From Ascarosepion bandense (taxonomy: Eukaryota > Mollusca > Cephalopoda > Sepiida > Sepiidae), in assembly GCA_037127315.1 (NCBI GenBank), contig JBBBDQ010000403.1, forward strand, positions 2,328,001-2,392,000: DNA of 64,000 bases. The letters are read 5' to 3'. Under the pieces are notes generated by a model. It had not been told where the DNA came from. It saw only the letters and a program-made list of their open reading frames with translations, and ran no database searches. Shown here one piece after another: positions 32,790 to 44,225 of this stretch. Both the position numbers and the translations under genes were made by a program. Position 1 is the stretch's first letter; each line of letters starts with the position of its first letter.

Positions 32790-32965
32790 CGTTCAGCAAT
32801 GAATTGAACACTCTTGGCTACTAACGTTTGTTTACATTGTGCATATAACACGCTAGAATCTGGCCTCCTTTCATCATAGTTTAATGGTAGAATATCCGAC
32901 TGATCTCAAATCGGTCTAGTTTCAATTTCGGCTGGAAGCAATCGGATGTCTAGCCGTACTCTATA
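32790..32965 (+). mobile_element. SINE-H1, hammerhead part lost
   Basis: AATGAATTGAACACTCTTGGC, a tRNA-like head ATAGTTTAATGGTAGAATATCCG, GTTTCAATTTCGGC and TCGGATGTCTAGCCGTACT match 55210-55395. It is truncated just where the ribozyme core would begin, against a Helitron-like start. Confidence 0.75.
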
Positions 32966-32997
32966 TACTATATATATAGACATACTATATATATCTA

Positions 32998-33303
32998 TCT
33001 AAACTTATTTATAAATGGAACTTTGTCTGTGTGTGTGTGTGTCCGTTACCTATGGACTCCAAAACGGCGGAACCGATTTTCTTGAAAATTTACACAGTTG
33101 TATTATAAGCGTCTGCGAGTGTTCTTAGCTAGGTATTGTGTCGAGGTAACCCCGATAAATATCGAAAATCGATAATTGAAAAAATCTGGTTATAGAAGGA
33201 GTGGTCCAATTTTAATCAAATTTGATACACTCATAGACAAAGACATAAGAAACGATATTCAGAAGTTTCAAGGTTGCAGTTCTTAAAATAATACAGAAAA
33301 TTG

Positions 33304-33368
<65 letters not shown>

Positions 33369-33751
33369 AGATGTTTGTGTGTGTATCTGTTTATCTACCT
33401 GTATGTCTGTATATTTTTCAGCCCGCTTATTTTAGTTTTTGTTTCGGGTTTGGCTCTAAGTAGGTATAATTGTAGTTCTTAGTCTCAGCCATGATACCAT
33501 TTACTCAGAGGACTTATTTAGCCTTCAAAATTCAGTTTACAACGAAAAAAACTTATTTGATATCGATACCAGGAAATCAAAATTTGACTTACATCCATTC
33601 ATTTTTTTCAGTCTATGGTTTCGCTTTAACTGGAAACAATTATTGCTTTTTAGTCTTTCGTGCCAACGTCCAAAGAGTCTGAGCTCCAGGACCATGGATT
33701 AGTTTTAAAGCTTTAATTACACCCGAGCAACGCCGCGCTATACTGCTAGTA
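32998..33751 (+). mobile_element. Helitron-like element, full-length reference copy
   Basis: About 750 bp: TCTAAACTTATTTATAAATGG at the 5' end, (GT)n, a conserved block (AACGGCGGAACCGATTTTCT, TATCGAAAATCGATAAT), a central (TA)n, a second block (GCTCTAAGTAGGTATAATTG, GAGCTCCAGGACCATGGATT) and a terminal hairpin CCCGAGCAACGCCGCGC before CTAGT. Non-autonomous. Internal microsatellites of this kind are known in mollusc Helitron-associated elements. Confidence 0.72.
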
Positions 33752-33754
33752 TAT

Positions 33755-34000
33755 GTATATAGGGTGAGGAAAAAGTCACGCACCATAGGGGTTAATATGA
33801 ATGCAGTAAAATGACAGAGGCAACTTTTTAACGTGTTAATGATTCATGCAGGTATAGAATTGAAACATGTTTGGAAAAAGGAGAACATTTTGAACAGCAT
33901 ATATAACAAATAATTAGTAAATATATTGCAAAATATTTGGTGTGTGCGAGGTAAGGGGGTAGAGTTTTCATTTTCTTTACAAAAATTTCATTTTCTCACA
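33755..34000. other. Unassigned sequence after Helitron-like element
   Basis: Begins GTGAGGAAAAAGTCACGCACC, possibly a transposon end, without a partner that I can find. Confidence 0.4.
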
Positions 34001-34300
34001 CAAAAAATTTACCAATATAAGGAAGGGAATTTTCCATCTCCCTTCAAAAAGTAGCGTTTACTACCTGATGAGACAGTGTCCTTTCAGTGTCGAAATAAAA
34101 GGTTTATCTCCCGTTTTCCTCTTTTTGTTCAATGTCTCTTACAATCCCCAATCCTGATTTCTCATTTTCGCTACCCTCTTTACCTGGCACACACAAAAAT
34201 TTACCAATATAAGGAAGCGAACTTTCCATCTCCCTTCAAAAAATCGCATTTACTACTTGATGAGTCATTGTCCTTTCAATGTCGAAACAAATTGTACACT
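34001..34300 (+). repeat. Tandem pair with hammerhead-like cores
   Basis: Two direct copies about 190 bp apart share ATTTACCAATATAAGGAAG, TTCCATCTCCCTTCAAAAA, TGATGAG and TCGAAA. In copy 1, CTGATGAG at 34065, a seven-position stem II with one mismatch and a stem III closing before ATC at 34106-34108 can form. No stem I is seen. Confidence 0.5.
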
Positions 34301-34423
34301 TTGAAGTAGTTTCTAATTTTTACATATTCTAAACTATGACTTCATAGCTCTATTTCTATATTGAGCACGGTTGTAATTAATGTTTTGAACGTTGTTAATA
34401 TTTTCTTCGTTCCTTATTCACTT

Positions 34424-34424
34424 G

Positions 34425-34465
<41 letters not shown>

Positions 34466-34546
34466 ACACACATACACACATACACACAGACACACACACA
34501 TACACACACACACATACACATACACACATACACACACACAGACACA

Positions 34547-34605
<59 letters not shown>
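34424..34605. repeat. (CA)n microsatellite running into (TA)n
   Basis: CA/TACA/GACA runs of about 165 bp followed by TA. The open frames across it are low complexity only. Confidence 0.97.
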
Positions 34606-34734
34606 TTATTTATATGTGTGATTTGATGTATCTATTCTCAGTTAATTTCCGGTGTCAAAATTCCTTTGTTATAAACCGTTTTAAAAAATAAATATTTTGA
34701 GTTAAATTAACATTTATTCATCAACGGTTTGTAC

Positions 34735-35260
34735 GAGGCGACTTGAGTCAGAAAAAAATACATTCAGTAAAAACACCCTGCTCCAGTTCCTCAAAAGAAG
34801 GCCAAGCTTGTTTAATATCTAGGGTAGGTGTTGGCGTCAATTTTTTGTGATGCAAAAGACATTGCGTTTATTGAATACTTTCAAAAGTGCCATACCATCA
34901 ATTTAGATTACTTTGCAAACTTGCTGAGGCAGTTATGAAAGGCTATAAAGATGAAACGCCCAGAAAAATTGGAGAAAGTGGATTTTTTATTAGGCCAATC
35001 ATCCAGAATTCATGTCCTTTGTTTCATTGGCATTTTAGTAGCTTTGAATTGGTTGATTATTCTCCCTATTCTCCTGATTTGACAATTATTTGCTCTCTAA
35101 CATGAAAAAAAAACTCTTGGTAGTGAACCAGAGTAGCAGTGTTGCAGTCTCGAAGTGATGATGACATTATGTCTACAGTTGATGACTGTTGACCAAGAAG
35201 ATGAACAGGCTTCTTCCAAAAGCTCATTGCGTAGAATATTCTCAACTCCCTCACAAGTTA
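34735..35260 (+). mobile_element. Decayed mariner transposase, C-terminal half
   Basis: Across shifted frames: DAKDIAFIEYFQK, INLDYFANLLRQL, VDYSPYSPDL and a DDDIMSTVDD-like stretch, matching the mariner catalytic half. Many stops and frameshifts; terminal repeats not found. Confidence 0.65.
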
Positions 35261-35416
35261 TGCTAATATTATTGGCTACTTAGTTTATAGTCAGTCGTCT
35301 GACATCCATCACCATGTGGTGAATACGATCAATGTAAAGACTTTGGGTAATCTTCAAAACTCTCCCCTTATCTCCTAAATTCAGCAACCCGCTTTCAACC
35401 TGTTTATAAAGCTGGG

Positions 35417-35764
35417 TTACGATTCCGTAATGTCAACATGAAGGTTCTTTCTGTCTAAACGCTTCTCTGCAGGTACACCCTTGTGCAAATTTAATTGAAA
35501 CAAAAAGAATGTCTTCCTAGGATCTTTCTCACTTTCTCTGACCCTGTATACGTCGTCTCTTGGCGCTGCTTTTCTCTTCAGATCGCGTTTTTCTTTACGT
35601 TTCGGACTGACGAACTCAGTTTGTTTCATCGCCTTGATGACACAACTATCAGTTGAATGGCTGATACCAACAGTATCTGCGATCTTATTGTAAGGTATGC
35701 CTGTCTGTTCGTGCCTTATTATAATATCTATACGTTTCCTTGGAGTAACGTCCATCGCAGACAA
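35417..35764 (-). mobile_element. Tc1-like transposase, N-terminal DNA-binding part
   Basis: The 115-codon frame has a helix-turn-helix region (GIPYNKIADTVGISHST) and a second basic region (FVSPKRKEKRDLKRKAAPRDD, ESEKDPRKT) as in Tc1-like transposases. The DDE catalytic part is absent. Nothing connects it with the mariner relic to its left, which has the opposite orientation. Confidence 0.7.
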
Positions 35765-36699
35765 TCAATAGAACAACTAATCGACAGTCTAGACAATAGT
35801 GTCTTGGCGTAATAAAAAATCTGATGTAATCACGGATGACGTAACATATTTAATGCCAAACACATTTCATCATGCACTCCAAAAATAATTCATATTGTTG
35901 CACAGCATTGCAAATGAACTAAAATAGATATCGATTGTCTCTTCAGTGGGTCTAAAACTGGCCCCATGATGAAAGAAAAAAAGCTAAAGCAGTTGTTTCA
36001 ATTAATTTGCATAATGGTGTACTTGATAACAATACGATGCCATATTTTATCCGTTTTTAAGCGAAGTCGCTACTAGTTACGTTTTGAAGTCTACTTTGAA
36101 CATTCAGGTGCCAGTTTATCCGGAAAGAAACAATGCAATTATTAATAAGAAGAGTTGAAATTAACGCATACAAGATTTCACAGCTGTAATATCACTATTT
36201 CATAGTGAGCCCATCAACGTTTCAGCCAACTCTCGTAGCTAAAGTAACAAAAGATAAATAATTGTATACGAACTAAACTAAATCCTGAAAAAAAAAAGAT
36301 CTTTTTTTCATTTCACATCAAGCAAAAATAAAAGCCACTTGTGTCCAAAGGAATTGCTGAGAGTGAAAAAAAAGAAAGAAACAAAAACAACAACAACAAA
36401 AAAAAAACCCAAAGAAGAAAGACCAAAATTCACGAAAAAAGATGGCAATTGGCCTTGTTGAAATCATCAAAATTTGCTAAAAATGTATAGCGAATGCAAG
36501 CTATTTCTTAAAATTACAAATAAAAAAAGGACTGAAATGATATTGTTCGACTGATAAAAGTTCAAAACAACATGAGTAGAATCTTTTTAAAACTTCCTCG
36601 TTTCTCTAAGACTGTGTCCATGGTTTTCTGAACGTTAATCGGTCGAACCAATTCAATACCATTGTGAAATTATGCCCAGCATTCCCTGTTTTATAGACG
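35765..36699. other. Unassigned intron sequence
   Basis: AT-rich. Contains a CAACAACAAC/poly(A) stretch near 36390 and a degraded LINE-A-like end near 36310 (TTTCACATCAAGC). No gene seen. Confidence 0.45.
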
Positions 36700-36975
36700 T
36701 GTAGACATTTATACTTAACACCAGGAACAAGCAGCTGAAGTTTCTAAGACATGTAATGAGGAGGGAGGGCTTGGAGAATCTGATACTCACAGGGTAGATA
36801 GAGGAAAAGAGAAACAACGCGAGAGATAATTGATGGGCTTGAGTAAGAGAACGATAGAGCAGAGTTTGGGAGAGATACTGAAAGAAAACGGTGTTAAGAG
36901 ATACAGGAAACAGGAGAATGTAGAGGGCCATGATCAGTTAAGTCCTGTAGGGACACGGCACATAAAAGAAGATAT
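36700..36975 (+). mobile_element. RTE fragment, C-terminal end
   Basis: AGCAGCTGAAGTTTCTAAGAC (KQLKFLRHVMRREGLEN), and near the end GGGCCATGATCAGTTAAGTCCTG with a GAAGA tail, match RTE positions 12366-12630 reversed. Confidence 0.75.
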
Positions 36976-37109
36976 TATATATTAAGGAGAGTGGAGATAA
37001 TAAGAGACCGTGGAAAGCCTATTCAAACAAAGCGTTTCGCTTCTTTATAGTAGGCATTTTCGGGATAGAATGAGAGACAAAACACTATGCATGGAAGTTT
37101 GAATTTGAG

Positions 37110-37720
37110 TTTTTATTTTAACGGCTTATCAACCTCTGTGGGTTGTTTAACGCCAAAAACGTAAGGTTTTAAGGTATTCTTTTTAATGTTCGGTTACAGT
37201 GAAAAAGTTGATTTAGTCAGATTTTGATTAAATTTTTATTTTATTTTAGAAAACTGAATATGTATTCTAGTTTTGTATTAAAATATATTGGCGGTAATGA
37301 TTTTTTTCCTTCAAAAACGTATTATGGCAATAATTTTGTTTTCTTTAAAAATATGTTATGGTAATATTTTTTTCCTTTAAAAATGTGTTATGGTATTATT
37401 TTTTTCCATCAAAAATGTATTTTTGGTAATATTTTTTCTTCAAAAATGTATTTTTATTTTTATTTTTTATTTTCTATAAATTCTATTTTTATGTATATAT
37501 TTCTATAAAAGTCTATTTTGATACTTTCATAGTATTTTGACCCCAGTTTGGGCAAAGTTAACTTATTTGCACATAGCTGAGGCCCTAATGGGTGCTACCA
37601 CTCCGGATCATGGTGGGCCCGAGAACAACAGCAATTAAGAGATGCTTCCATGCTCCTCACAACCTCCCAATCAGAGGCCTTGCAGTCGGATGCAGTTTAC
37701 TGTTATACACAGGACAGAAT
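37110..37720 (+). repeat. Element X, copy 2, without expansion
   Basis: Contains TTTAACGGCTTATCAACC, GGTTACAGTGAAAAAGTTGATTT, one or two units of the internal repeat (TTCTATAAAAGTCTATTTTG), and GGTGCTACCACTCCGGATCA. It gives the ancestral layout for 6435-7495. Confidence 0.8.
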
Positions 37721-37879
37721 CTTGAGGAAGAGGTAGACACGAAAGCAACCAAAGTATAACTTTTAAGTAAGTATCACAAGCAGAAACGAGTATACTAGGT
37801 GAAGATGTACATGAAAACTGTTTTCTGAAAAGTTGTTTTTAGTGATCAATAATCAAAATACATTGGAAAAACTTCTATA

Positions 37880-38882
37880 TATTCTGACCATTTACATAAA
37901 AGAGATTGCATCAGTTTAATCTAATACTAGGGTGTAATGAATTATTAGGTTGTCCCAAAAGTTCGTAAACACTTGAAAAAAATTGAAATTTTACTCGCAA
38001 AAGCAACAAAAATTATTGCTTAAAATAAAGACCATCATTTTCCAAGACTTTCTGCCATCGATCTGCAAGCTTTCAGATCTGGTCAAAGTACCATTCAGCC
38101 GGCTTCGAATCAAAGAATTCTTGAAACGCTTCCTCGACTTCATCAAACAAGTCGAATTGGCGGCCTTCAGAAAGTGTTGCATTGAGCTGAAAAGACCGTA
38201 ATCTGATGGAGCACAGTCAGGACTGTAGGCTGGATGTGGCAGAACTTCAACGCCGTCCAGCTCTTCAAACTTGTCTTTGGTCTTCCTGGCGGTGTGTGGC
38301 TTGGCATTGTCCTGCTGCATCAAAGCGCGCTTTCGGTTGATCAGAGCCGGGTACTTTTGCTTCAACCTTTCGTAGACTCGCTCAAGTTGCTGACAGTAAA
38401 GTTCGGCACTGATGGCACGATCATTCGGAACCAACTCAAAATGCACGATTCCGTCAAAATTCCACCAAACGCACAACATGACTTTTTTGCCGATTCGATC
38501 TTGTTTTGGAACCGACGGTGACTCTTGCCCTTTCTGAACCCATCGCTTCTCTCGATTGTGCTGAACCAGATAGACCCATTTCGCAAGTGTTTACAAACTT
38601 TAGGGACAACCTAATAAAATGAGGATTATTCCCTACTACAAAGCACAACAGCCAATAACTTGTATAAAAATGATAAGAAAAATTATATTTACGTTTCATA
38701 ATAAAAATTTTTATTATTACATTCTCGACTAGAGAATTATAATAAAACTATTTTTCTTGTCATTTTTGCAGATGTTCTTGATGGATTATAACTTCTATAA
38801 GGGAAGGATCCTCATTTTAATCCATATTATCCTAGTGTTAAATTAAACTGAAACATTCTTTTTGATGTAAATGGTCAGAATA
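37880..38882. mobile_element. MITE with about 52-bp inverted ends, host of a mariner
   Basis: TATTCTGACCATTTACATAA...CAGTTTAAT at the left is the near-inverse of ATTAAACTG...GATGTAAATGGTCAGAATA at the right. The mariner at 37945-38614 lies just inside the left end. Confidence 0.8.
37945..38614 (-). mobile_element. mariner deletion derivative (670 bp) with intact ends
   Basis: Terminal inverted repeats TTAGGTTGTCCCAAAAGTTC and the inverse GGGACAACCTAA, flanked on both sides by TA. The minus frame 38479-37991 encodes the catalytic half (VMLCVWWNFDGIVHFELV, MQQDNAKPHTA, HPAYSPDCAPSDYGLF). The N-terminal DNA-binding half is deleted, and the junction falls at EKWV, removing the first catalytic Asp. 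The second and third Asp remain. Confidence 0.93.
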
Positions 38883-39124
38883 TACAGAATATTTTTGACT
38901 ATACTAAGGAAAACTGACAATTATGGACAAACTACATTTGCATACCTAATATTATACATTCGCTCAGTTGGCATAAGTTTAAATTAGCGTCTTCTGTCTT
39001 CATATAGTTAAGCCATTTTGTTTTAAATACAAATTTTATTGATTTCATATCAAAAGGGGTAAATTTTTTAAATATTTGAGGGAATTTTTCTCTTTCAAAA
39101 ATTATAGTTCATAGTTATAGTGCA

Positions 39125-39445
39125 GATTAAATGCAAAGTCAATACTCATCTACTAACCACTGGACTCTAGCTCTCTCCCCACCCCTGTATAACCTTCCCT
39201 TTCTCTCCACCTATGCAAAGTCAATACTCATCTACTAACCACTGGACTCTAGCTCTCTCCCCACCCCTGTATAACCTTCCCTTTCTCTCCAGCTATGTAT
39301 CTGTCATCGCACCTGCTTTCTATTGTTCCTTTCTAACTAGTCTGTACTCCTCACTCTTTTCTAATTAATCTTTCTGCATTTATGTAGCCCCCTGCACATC
39401 AGTGGCATTTCCGCCTTGCTCGGGGTGAAATCATTAAAAAAAAAA
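39125..39445 (+). mobile_element. LINE-A 3' end with internal tandem duplication
   Basis: Tail as at 19075-19398. A stretch of about 83 bp (AGTCAATACTCATCTACTAA to CTTTCTCTCCA) occurs twice in tandem at about 39134-39215 and 39217-39299. Confidence 0.85.
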
Positions 39446-40798
39446 ATTTCAGAAAAAAAGAATTTAATTGACGTCAATGCAATATTAGTTAAACTGGTTC
39501 TCCCTTTTTCCACGTAATGCGACCATTTTGATTCAGGTTCGTATTTTCTGAACTTTCGATGAAAACGTGTAAATTTCCAATATATTTTCCTTTTCAAAAA
39601 TTAAAAATTACAATAATAACTTAGATATATGGCGACAAAGGCGGCAATTTAAACTGATGTCAGGAGTATATTGGCTAAAATAGTAGTGTAGCTGGAAGAA
39701 TGGCCGGGTGATTCGTGGAGTTTTGACTGTGCTTTAGAGCGTCTGCTTAACTAAAGGAGCAAAATCACCACTTAGCAGTTTCCTTAGGTTACTGGTTGTT
39801 GACTACTATTAACGTTAAAAATTTCATTTTGTTCAAATCCTGATAAATCAAAAAAACTCTAGCTGATATTTGTACTTTTTGTAATACACTGGAAATTAAG
39901 AATAAACAACAACCGTCTATGAAAATTACGTCCAACACAAAAGACAATATTCCAAATCGGTTGAACATTAAAATTGTTCTTCAGTCAATGAAAAACTTTA
40001 AAAAACATTAAATAAACACATTTACATGGACCACTTTTATAGAAGCCAATCTTATAAAAAGAACTCTTAACAACATTGCTAAACTCATAATCAGATCATT
40101 CAACTCATACTCGGCTTTTCCCAAGGTTCTGTCATTATCGCCATGGTAAAGAAAAAACTGATATTAGAGAAAACCGCTTTAAATCTTCACTGATAATATT
40201 TAGAAAGTACTTTTCCAATTCGACTTTTACTGTACGCTTTTTATTTTTTTTTCTTTCTTATAATCTCAGCCTATTTTGAAATGTATTTGGTTTCAGAGAT
40301 TTTAAGCTTACAAGAGGAATTAATGTTAAAATATATTTTCCTATTTACACAGAAGAGAAAGGAATATGGACAAACTTGACTACATTTCTCTTTATTTCAG
40401 AACCTAAAGTGCATAATGTATAAATAATTATATTTGTATTTGTTTTTTTTTCTGTTTTTGCCATTCAACTGTAGATATTCGAAAAGTTTCAACAAAAAAG
40501 GTTTATTTCTCAACATTCGAGGACGCAAGCCACGTACTCAATCTAGTGAACTTTTGCACTTAAAACCACCAGTTTAATAAAAAAGTAAGTCACCTCCAGA
40601 TAAAACTGATTACTGTTTAGAGTAAGAAGCAAAAGTTGAACGAAGCTAATTTCATTCTGACATATATGAACAAAATATCGCTTCCGACATTTGAGTCTGA
40701 ACACAAATGGCCAAAGAACAAACATAGTCGGCCTCGTTTTGATGTAATTAGAAGAATCGTGTTGCTGGGATCACAGGAGATTGTAAGAATAATATATA
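39446..40798. other. Unassigned intron sequence (about 1.35 kb)
   Basis: No recognised element or splice-bounded exon. It is the longest repeat-poor stretch in the 21.8-kb intron. Confidence 0.5.
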
Positions 40799-41076
40799 CT
40801 AGCATTATATCCCGGCTTTGCTCGGGTGTAATGAAAGCTTAAAAACTAATCCATGGTCCTGGAGCTCAGACACATTGGACGTTGACACGAAAGACTAAAA
40901 AGCAATAGTTATTTCCAGTTAAAGCGAAACCATAGACTGAAAGAAAAATGAATGGATGTAAGATTTCCGGTATCGATGTTAAATAAGTTTTCCGTCGCAA
41001 ACTGAATTTGGAAGGCTATATAAGTCCTCTGAGTAAATGGTATCATGGCTGAGACTAAGAACTACAATTATACCTA

Positions 41077-41113
<37 letters not shown>

Positions 41114-41622
41114 GTCAAACCCGAAGCAAAAACTAAAATAAAAGGGCTGAAAACCTGATTTTTATCAAACCCGATAGGATATCGGGGTATCGATTTTTAA
41201 TAAGTTATCCAAGAATAAACTAACCTAAGTAAGTCCACGAAAACATATCATACTCATCGGGAGTAAAATTGGAGAAAATGAGCCGTATTGATGGCTGAAT
41301 ATCGGTTTTTGATCAGATTCGATAGAATATCGGGGGTATCGATTTCCGATATCGGGAAAATGAGTACTCTGAGAAGATCTACTAATGTTTGAGACTAAAA
41401 ACTATAATTTTACCAAGTTAGAGCAAATTCTGCAGCAAGAACCACGATAAAAGGGTTGAAATCCTGATCTTGATCAGACCCGATCGGATATTGAGGTATC
41501 GATTTCCAATATCGAGTGGGGGGAATAGGAAAAAATATGTAGCCCATGACCTGACCAGAAGCTTAAAATATATTTGTGTGAAGTTTGGTGAGAATCGGAT
41601 AAAAATTGTTGATTTGTATAAA

Positions 41623-41690
<68 letters not shown>

Positions 41691-41696
41691 CTTACT

Positions 41697-41700
<4 letters not shown>
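40799..41700 (-). mobile_element. Helitron-like element, long variant
   Basis: Starts at ACTAGCATTATATCCCGGCTTTGCTCGGG (inverted end). After a central (TA)n at 41080 it has extra blocks not seen in the 750-bp copies (ATATCGGGGTATCGATTT repeated near 41170, 41330 and 41485), then a long (AC)n and CATCTTACTTATA. Confidence 0.65.
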
Positions 41701-41727
<27 letters not shown>

Positions 41728-41759
41728 TAATTTATTAAAGCGGGCGCGAAAATCCCACG

Positions 41760-42175
41760 AAATAGAAAGGTAAATTAAAACCTGCTATCTCCTGCAACAG
41801 ACTGGGAACTAAGGGCCGACATAGGCTCAAGATTGAAATTCCCAGAGCAAATTGCCATCACAAAACTTCGCCCAGATATAGTTTTCTTCTCACATAAATT
41901 GAAGAAGATAGTCTTGTGGGAACTGACGGTCCCCTGGGAAGAAAACGCAGAGGAATCTCACGAAAGGAAGAAGATAAATAAGACGAACTGCTGGAGAGTT
42001 GCAGGGTTAAAGGCTGGAGGGCTAGCTGCACTCCTATAGAAGTGGGGACTAGAGGATTTGCAGCAAGGTCCTTATGCAAAGCCTTAACAGATATTGGGAT
42101 AGTGGGAGTAAGAAAAAGGAAAACACTCAAGTCCATAACCGAAACAGCTTAAAGAACAGCTAATTGGTTATGGAT
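41760..42175 (+). mobile_element. TE protein fragment with PD-(D/E)xK-like motif
   Basis: Frames give LRPDIVFFSHKLKKIVLWEL followed by TVPWEENAEESHERKK. The RPD...ELTVPWE pattern recalls a PD-(D/E)xK-type nuclease fold seen in retroelement-associated proteins. The flanks TDWELRADIG and, after a frameshift, KALTDIGIVGVRKRK and ETA...NWLWIKRESAW continue the same protein. Function is inference; no partner RT is adjacent. Confidence 0.5.
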
Positions 42176-42211
42176 CAAAAGAGAGAGTGCCTGGATTCCA
42201 AATTGTTAGCT

Positions 42212-42516
42212 AAAATTCCCCGAAATTCTGCGTCTAAATTAATGTTTCTGACGAGCTCATGTACGGTTCGCCTCTAAATGGAAAGTGGCTCTGACTGTCG
42301 CCAATCAGAAGCATTTGCAAGGTTACGTACCGGGCCTAAACGTAATTTTCCAGTGTCTGAAATTGCTTATCGAGGGTGGCCCAGAAACTGATCATCTATA
42401 GAGAGAGGGTCGGCGCGGTGAGGGGGGTATGATGTTGAAAGACCCGAAACCCCCTAGTGATCCTCGCGATGACATCATTGACGACACCCTCTAGCGCCCC
42501 CATTACGGTGCGTATG
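42212..42516 (+). repeat. Structured 300-bp repeat, copy 1
   Basis: TTCTGCGTCTAAATTAATGT to CCCCCATTACGGTGCGTATG. GGGTC pairs with GACCC and GGGGGT with ACCCCC in the right half. The second copy is at 60885-61172. Confidence 0.8.
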
Positions 42517-42779
42517 TTTGAAGGAATATATATATGGGTACATAAATAGCATTGGAGCAGAAAAAGAAAAAATTGACAGTATTAATTGAAGGCGTTATTT
42601 TTAGTAAATATTTATTAAAAAAATACAGCTTATTTATTTTGAACGGATTGGATTGCATTATTCGATCTCCCAATTAACCGTTTTTGCAGCAAAATACATA
42701 TTGTTACCTCCAGTTCTAATACAATATTTATTTGGGAAAATGCAAAATGTGGCACATGGCCATAAAAAGGGGTGGGGGT

Positions 42780-43535
42780 GAGGCTGGACAACACTGTTTA
42801 TCCTATACCTGGCTGAACACTTCCACGACCCTAGTTCTCATTAACAATTTGTACATTCTCCACAAGAACCCATCCATCACCTACCAATCCTTCACACACC
42901 ACAATACTTTTCCTTTACATACCACAATACCTCCAGTGCTAATACGGCAACTGAAAAATTGAAGAATGAATTAAAATGGTGTGTTCCAAAAGTCTTCTCA
43001 GAAAGTCTGGGGACATGCACAAAAACAAAAGCTAAATTTGAAGTAAAAGAGAATGTAACACCGATATTTAAGCCAAAAAGGAGTGTTCTTTTTGCTGTTT
43101 TAGAACCAATTAATAAGGAATTAGAGAGATTAGAAAAATTAGGAGTGATATAAAAAACAGATAATTCCGAATGTGCATCACCAACAGTTTACGTTAAAAA
43201 AGAAATAATGGAATCTGCGTATTAGCTGAATTTTCAACGAGGCTAAACGAATGCTTAAAACAATATAACAATCTGTTAGCAATACCAGAGTAATTTTTTG
43301 CCAAATTAAATGATGCTAATTTTGTTTTTCTGAATTGAACCTATCAGACGCTTACCTACAAGTACTGGTAGACGAGGACTGTTTAAAACTGTTAGCAGTT
43401 ACCACCCATAGAGGACTATAAAAAATTAACCGGTCTGAAAAAGAAAAATGTCTATTTTAAAAGGTGTTATTTCTATTATATATGAATTTAAAAAATAAAA
43501 AATAAAAAAGCTACAAAATGAGCAAGGTCTGTTCT
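42780..43535 (+). mobile_element. Broken Ty3/Gypsy-type pol fragment, RT part
   Basis: An open piece at 42959-43153 (KAKFEVKENVTPIFKPKRS, LEPINKELERLEKLGVI) lies at the usual start of a Gypsy RT. Further codons in other frames include ASPTVYVKK and LSDAYLQV. The Asp before LSDAY is replaced and several stops and frameshifts occur, so it is inactive. No LTRs, gag or integrase recognised. Confidence 0.75.
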
Positions 43536-43548
43536 TTGCGTTTACCTA

Positions 43549-44060
43549 AATTTATTTATAAATGAAACTTTGTCTGTGTGTGTGTCTGTGTGTGTGTGTG
43601 TGTGTGTGCATCCATTACCTATAGACTCCAAAACGGCTGAACCGATCTTCTTCAAAATTTACACAGCTGTACTATAAGTGTCTGCGACTGTTCTTAGCTA
43701 GATTTTGTGTCGAGGTACCCCCGATAAATATCGAAAATTGATAATCGAAAAAATCGGGTAATAGAAGGAGTGGTCCGGTTTAATCAAATTTGATACACTC
43801 ATAGACATAAGAAACGATATTCGGAAGTTTCAAGGTTGCAGTTCTTACAATAGTGAAGAAAATTTGATATCGATACCAGGAAATCAAAATTTGACTTAAA
43901 TCCATTCATTTTTATTTCAGTCTACGGTTTCGCTTTAACTGGAAATAACTATTGCTTTTTAGTCTTTCATGCCAACGTCCAAAGAGTGTGAGCTCCAAGA
44001 CCATGGATTAGTTTTAAAGCTTTCATTACACCCGAGCAACGCCGGGCTATACTGCTAGTA
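43549..44060 (+). mobile_element. Helitron-like element inserted in the Gypsy fragment
   Basis: CTAAATTTATTTATAAATG, (GT)n, GATATCGATACCAGGAAATC and the final GAGCAACGCCGGGCTATACTGCTAGT. It lacks the central (TA)n and part of the second block. Confidence 0.7.
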
Positions 44061-44067
44061 TTAAACA

Positions 44068-44220
44068 TATTTAAAGATAAACATGAGAACAATTTTTGAT
44101 GACTGCAAAAACTTAATAAAAATGCTGGTATTTTTACTGACATAGGTAAACTAGTTTTCATATATGCTTCTAGTGGACATGAAGTCGGAATTGGTTTCCA
44201 GTTGTTATTAAGTAATAAAC
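44068..44220 (+). mobile_element. Gypsy-type fragment, RNase H part
   Basis: After a frameshift: DDCKNLIKNAGIFTDIG and VFIYASSGHEVGIGF, resembling the start of the Gypsy RNase H domain with the catalytic Asp replaced by Tyr. It continues the RT fragment on the other side of the Helitron-like insertion. Confidence 0.6.
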
Positions 44221-44225
44221 TATAA

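Noticed and set aside
32880..32940. Possible tRNA gene (AGTTTAATGGTAGAATATCC, GTTTCAATTTC)
   Set aside because: No acceptor stem or normal anticodon arm can be folded. It is the tRNA-like head of a SINE-H1.
34361..34691. Frames rich in THTHTH or VCVCVC
   Set aside because: Simple (CA)n translation.
38234..38521. Plus-strand 95-codon frame
   Set aside because: Antisense shadow of the mariner transposase.
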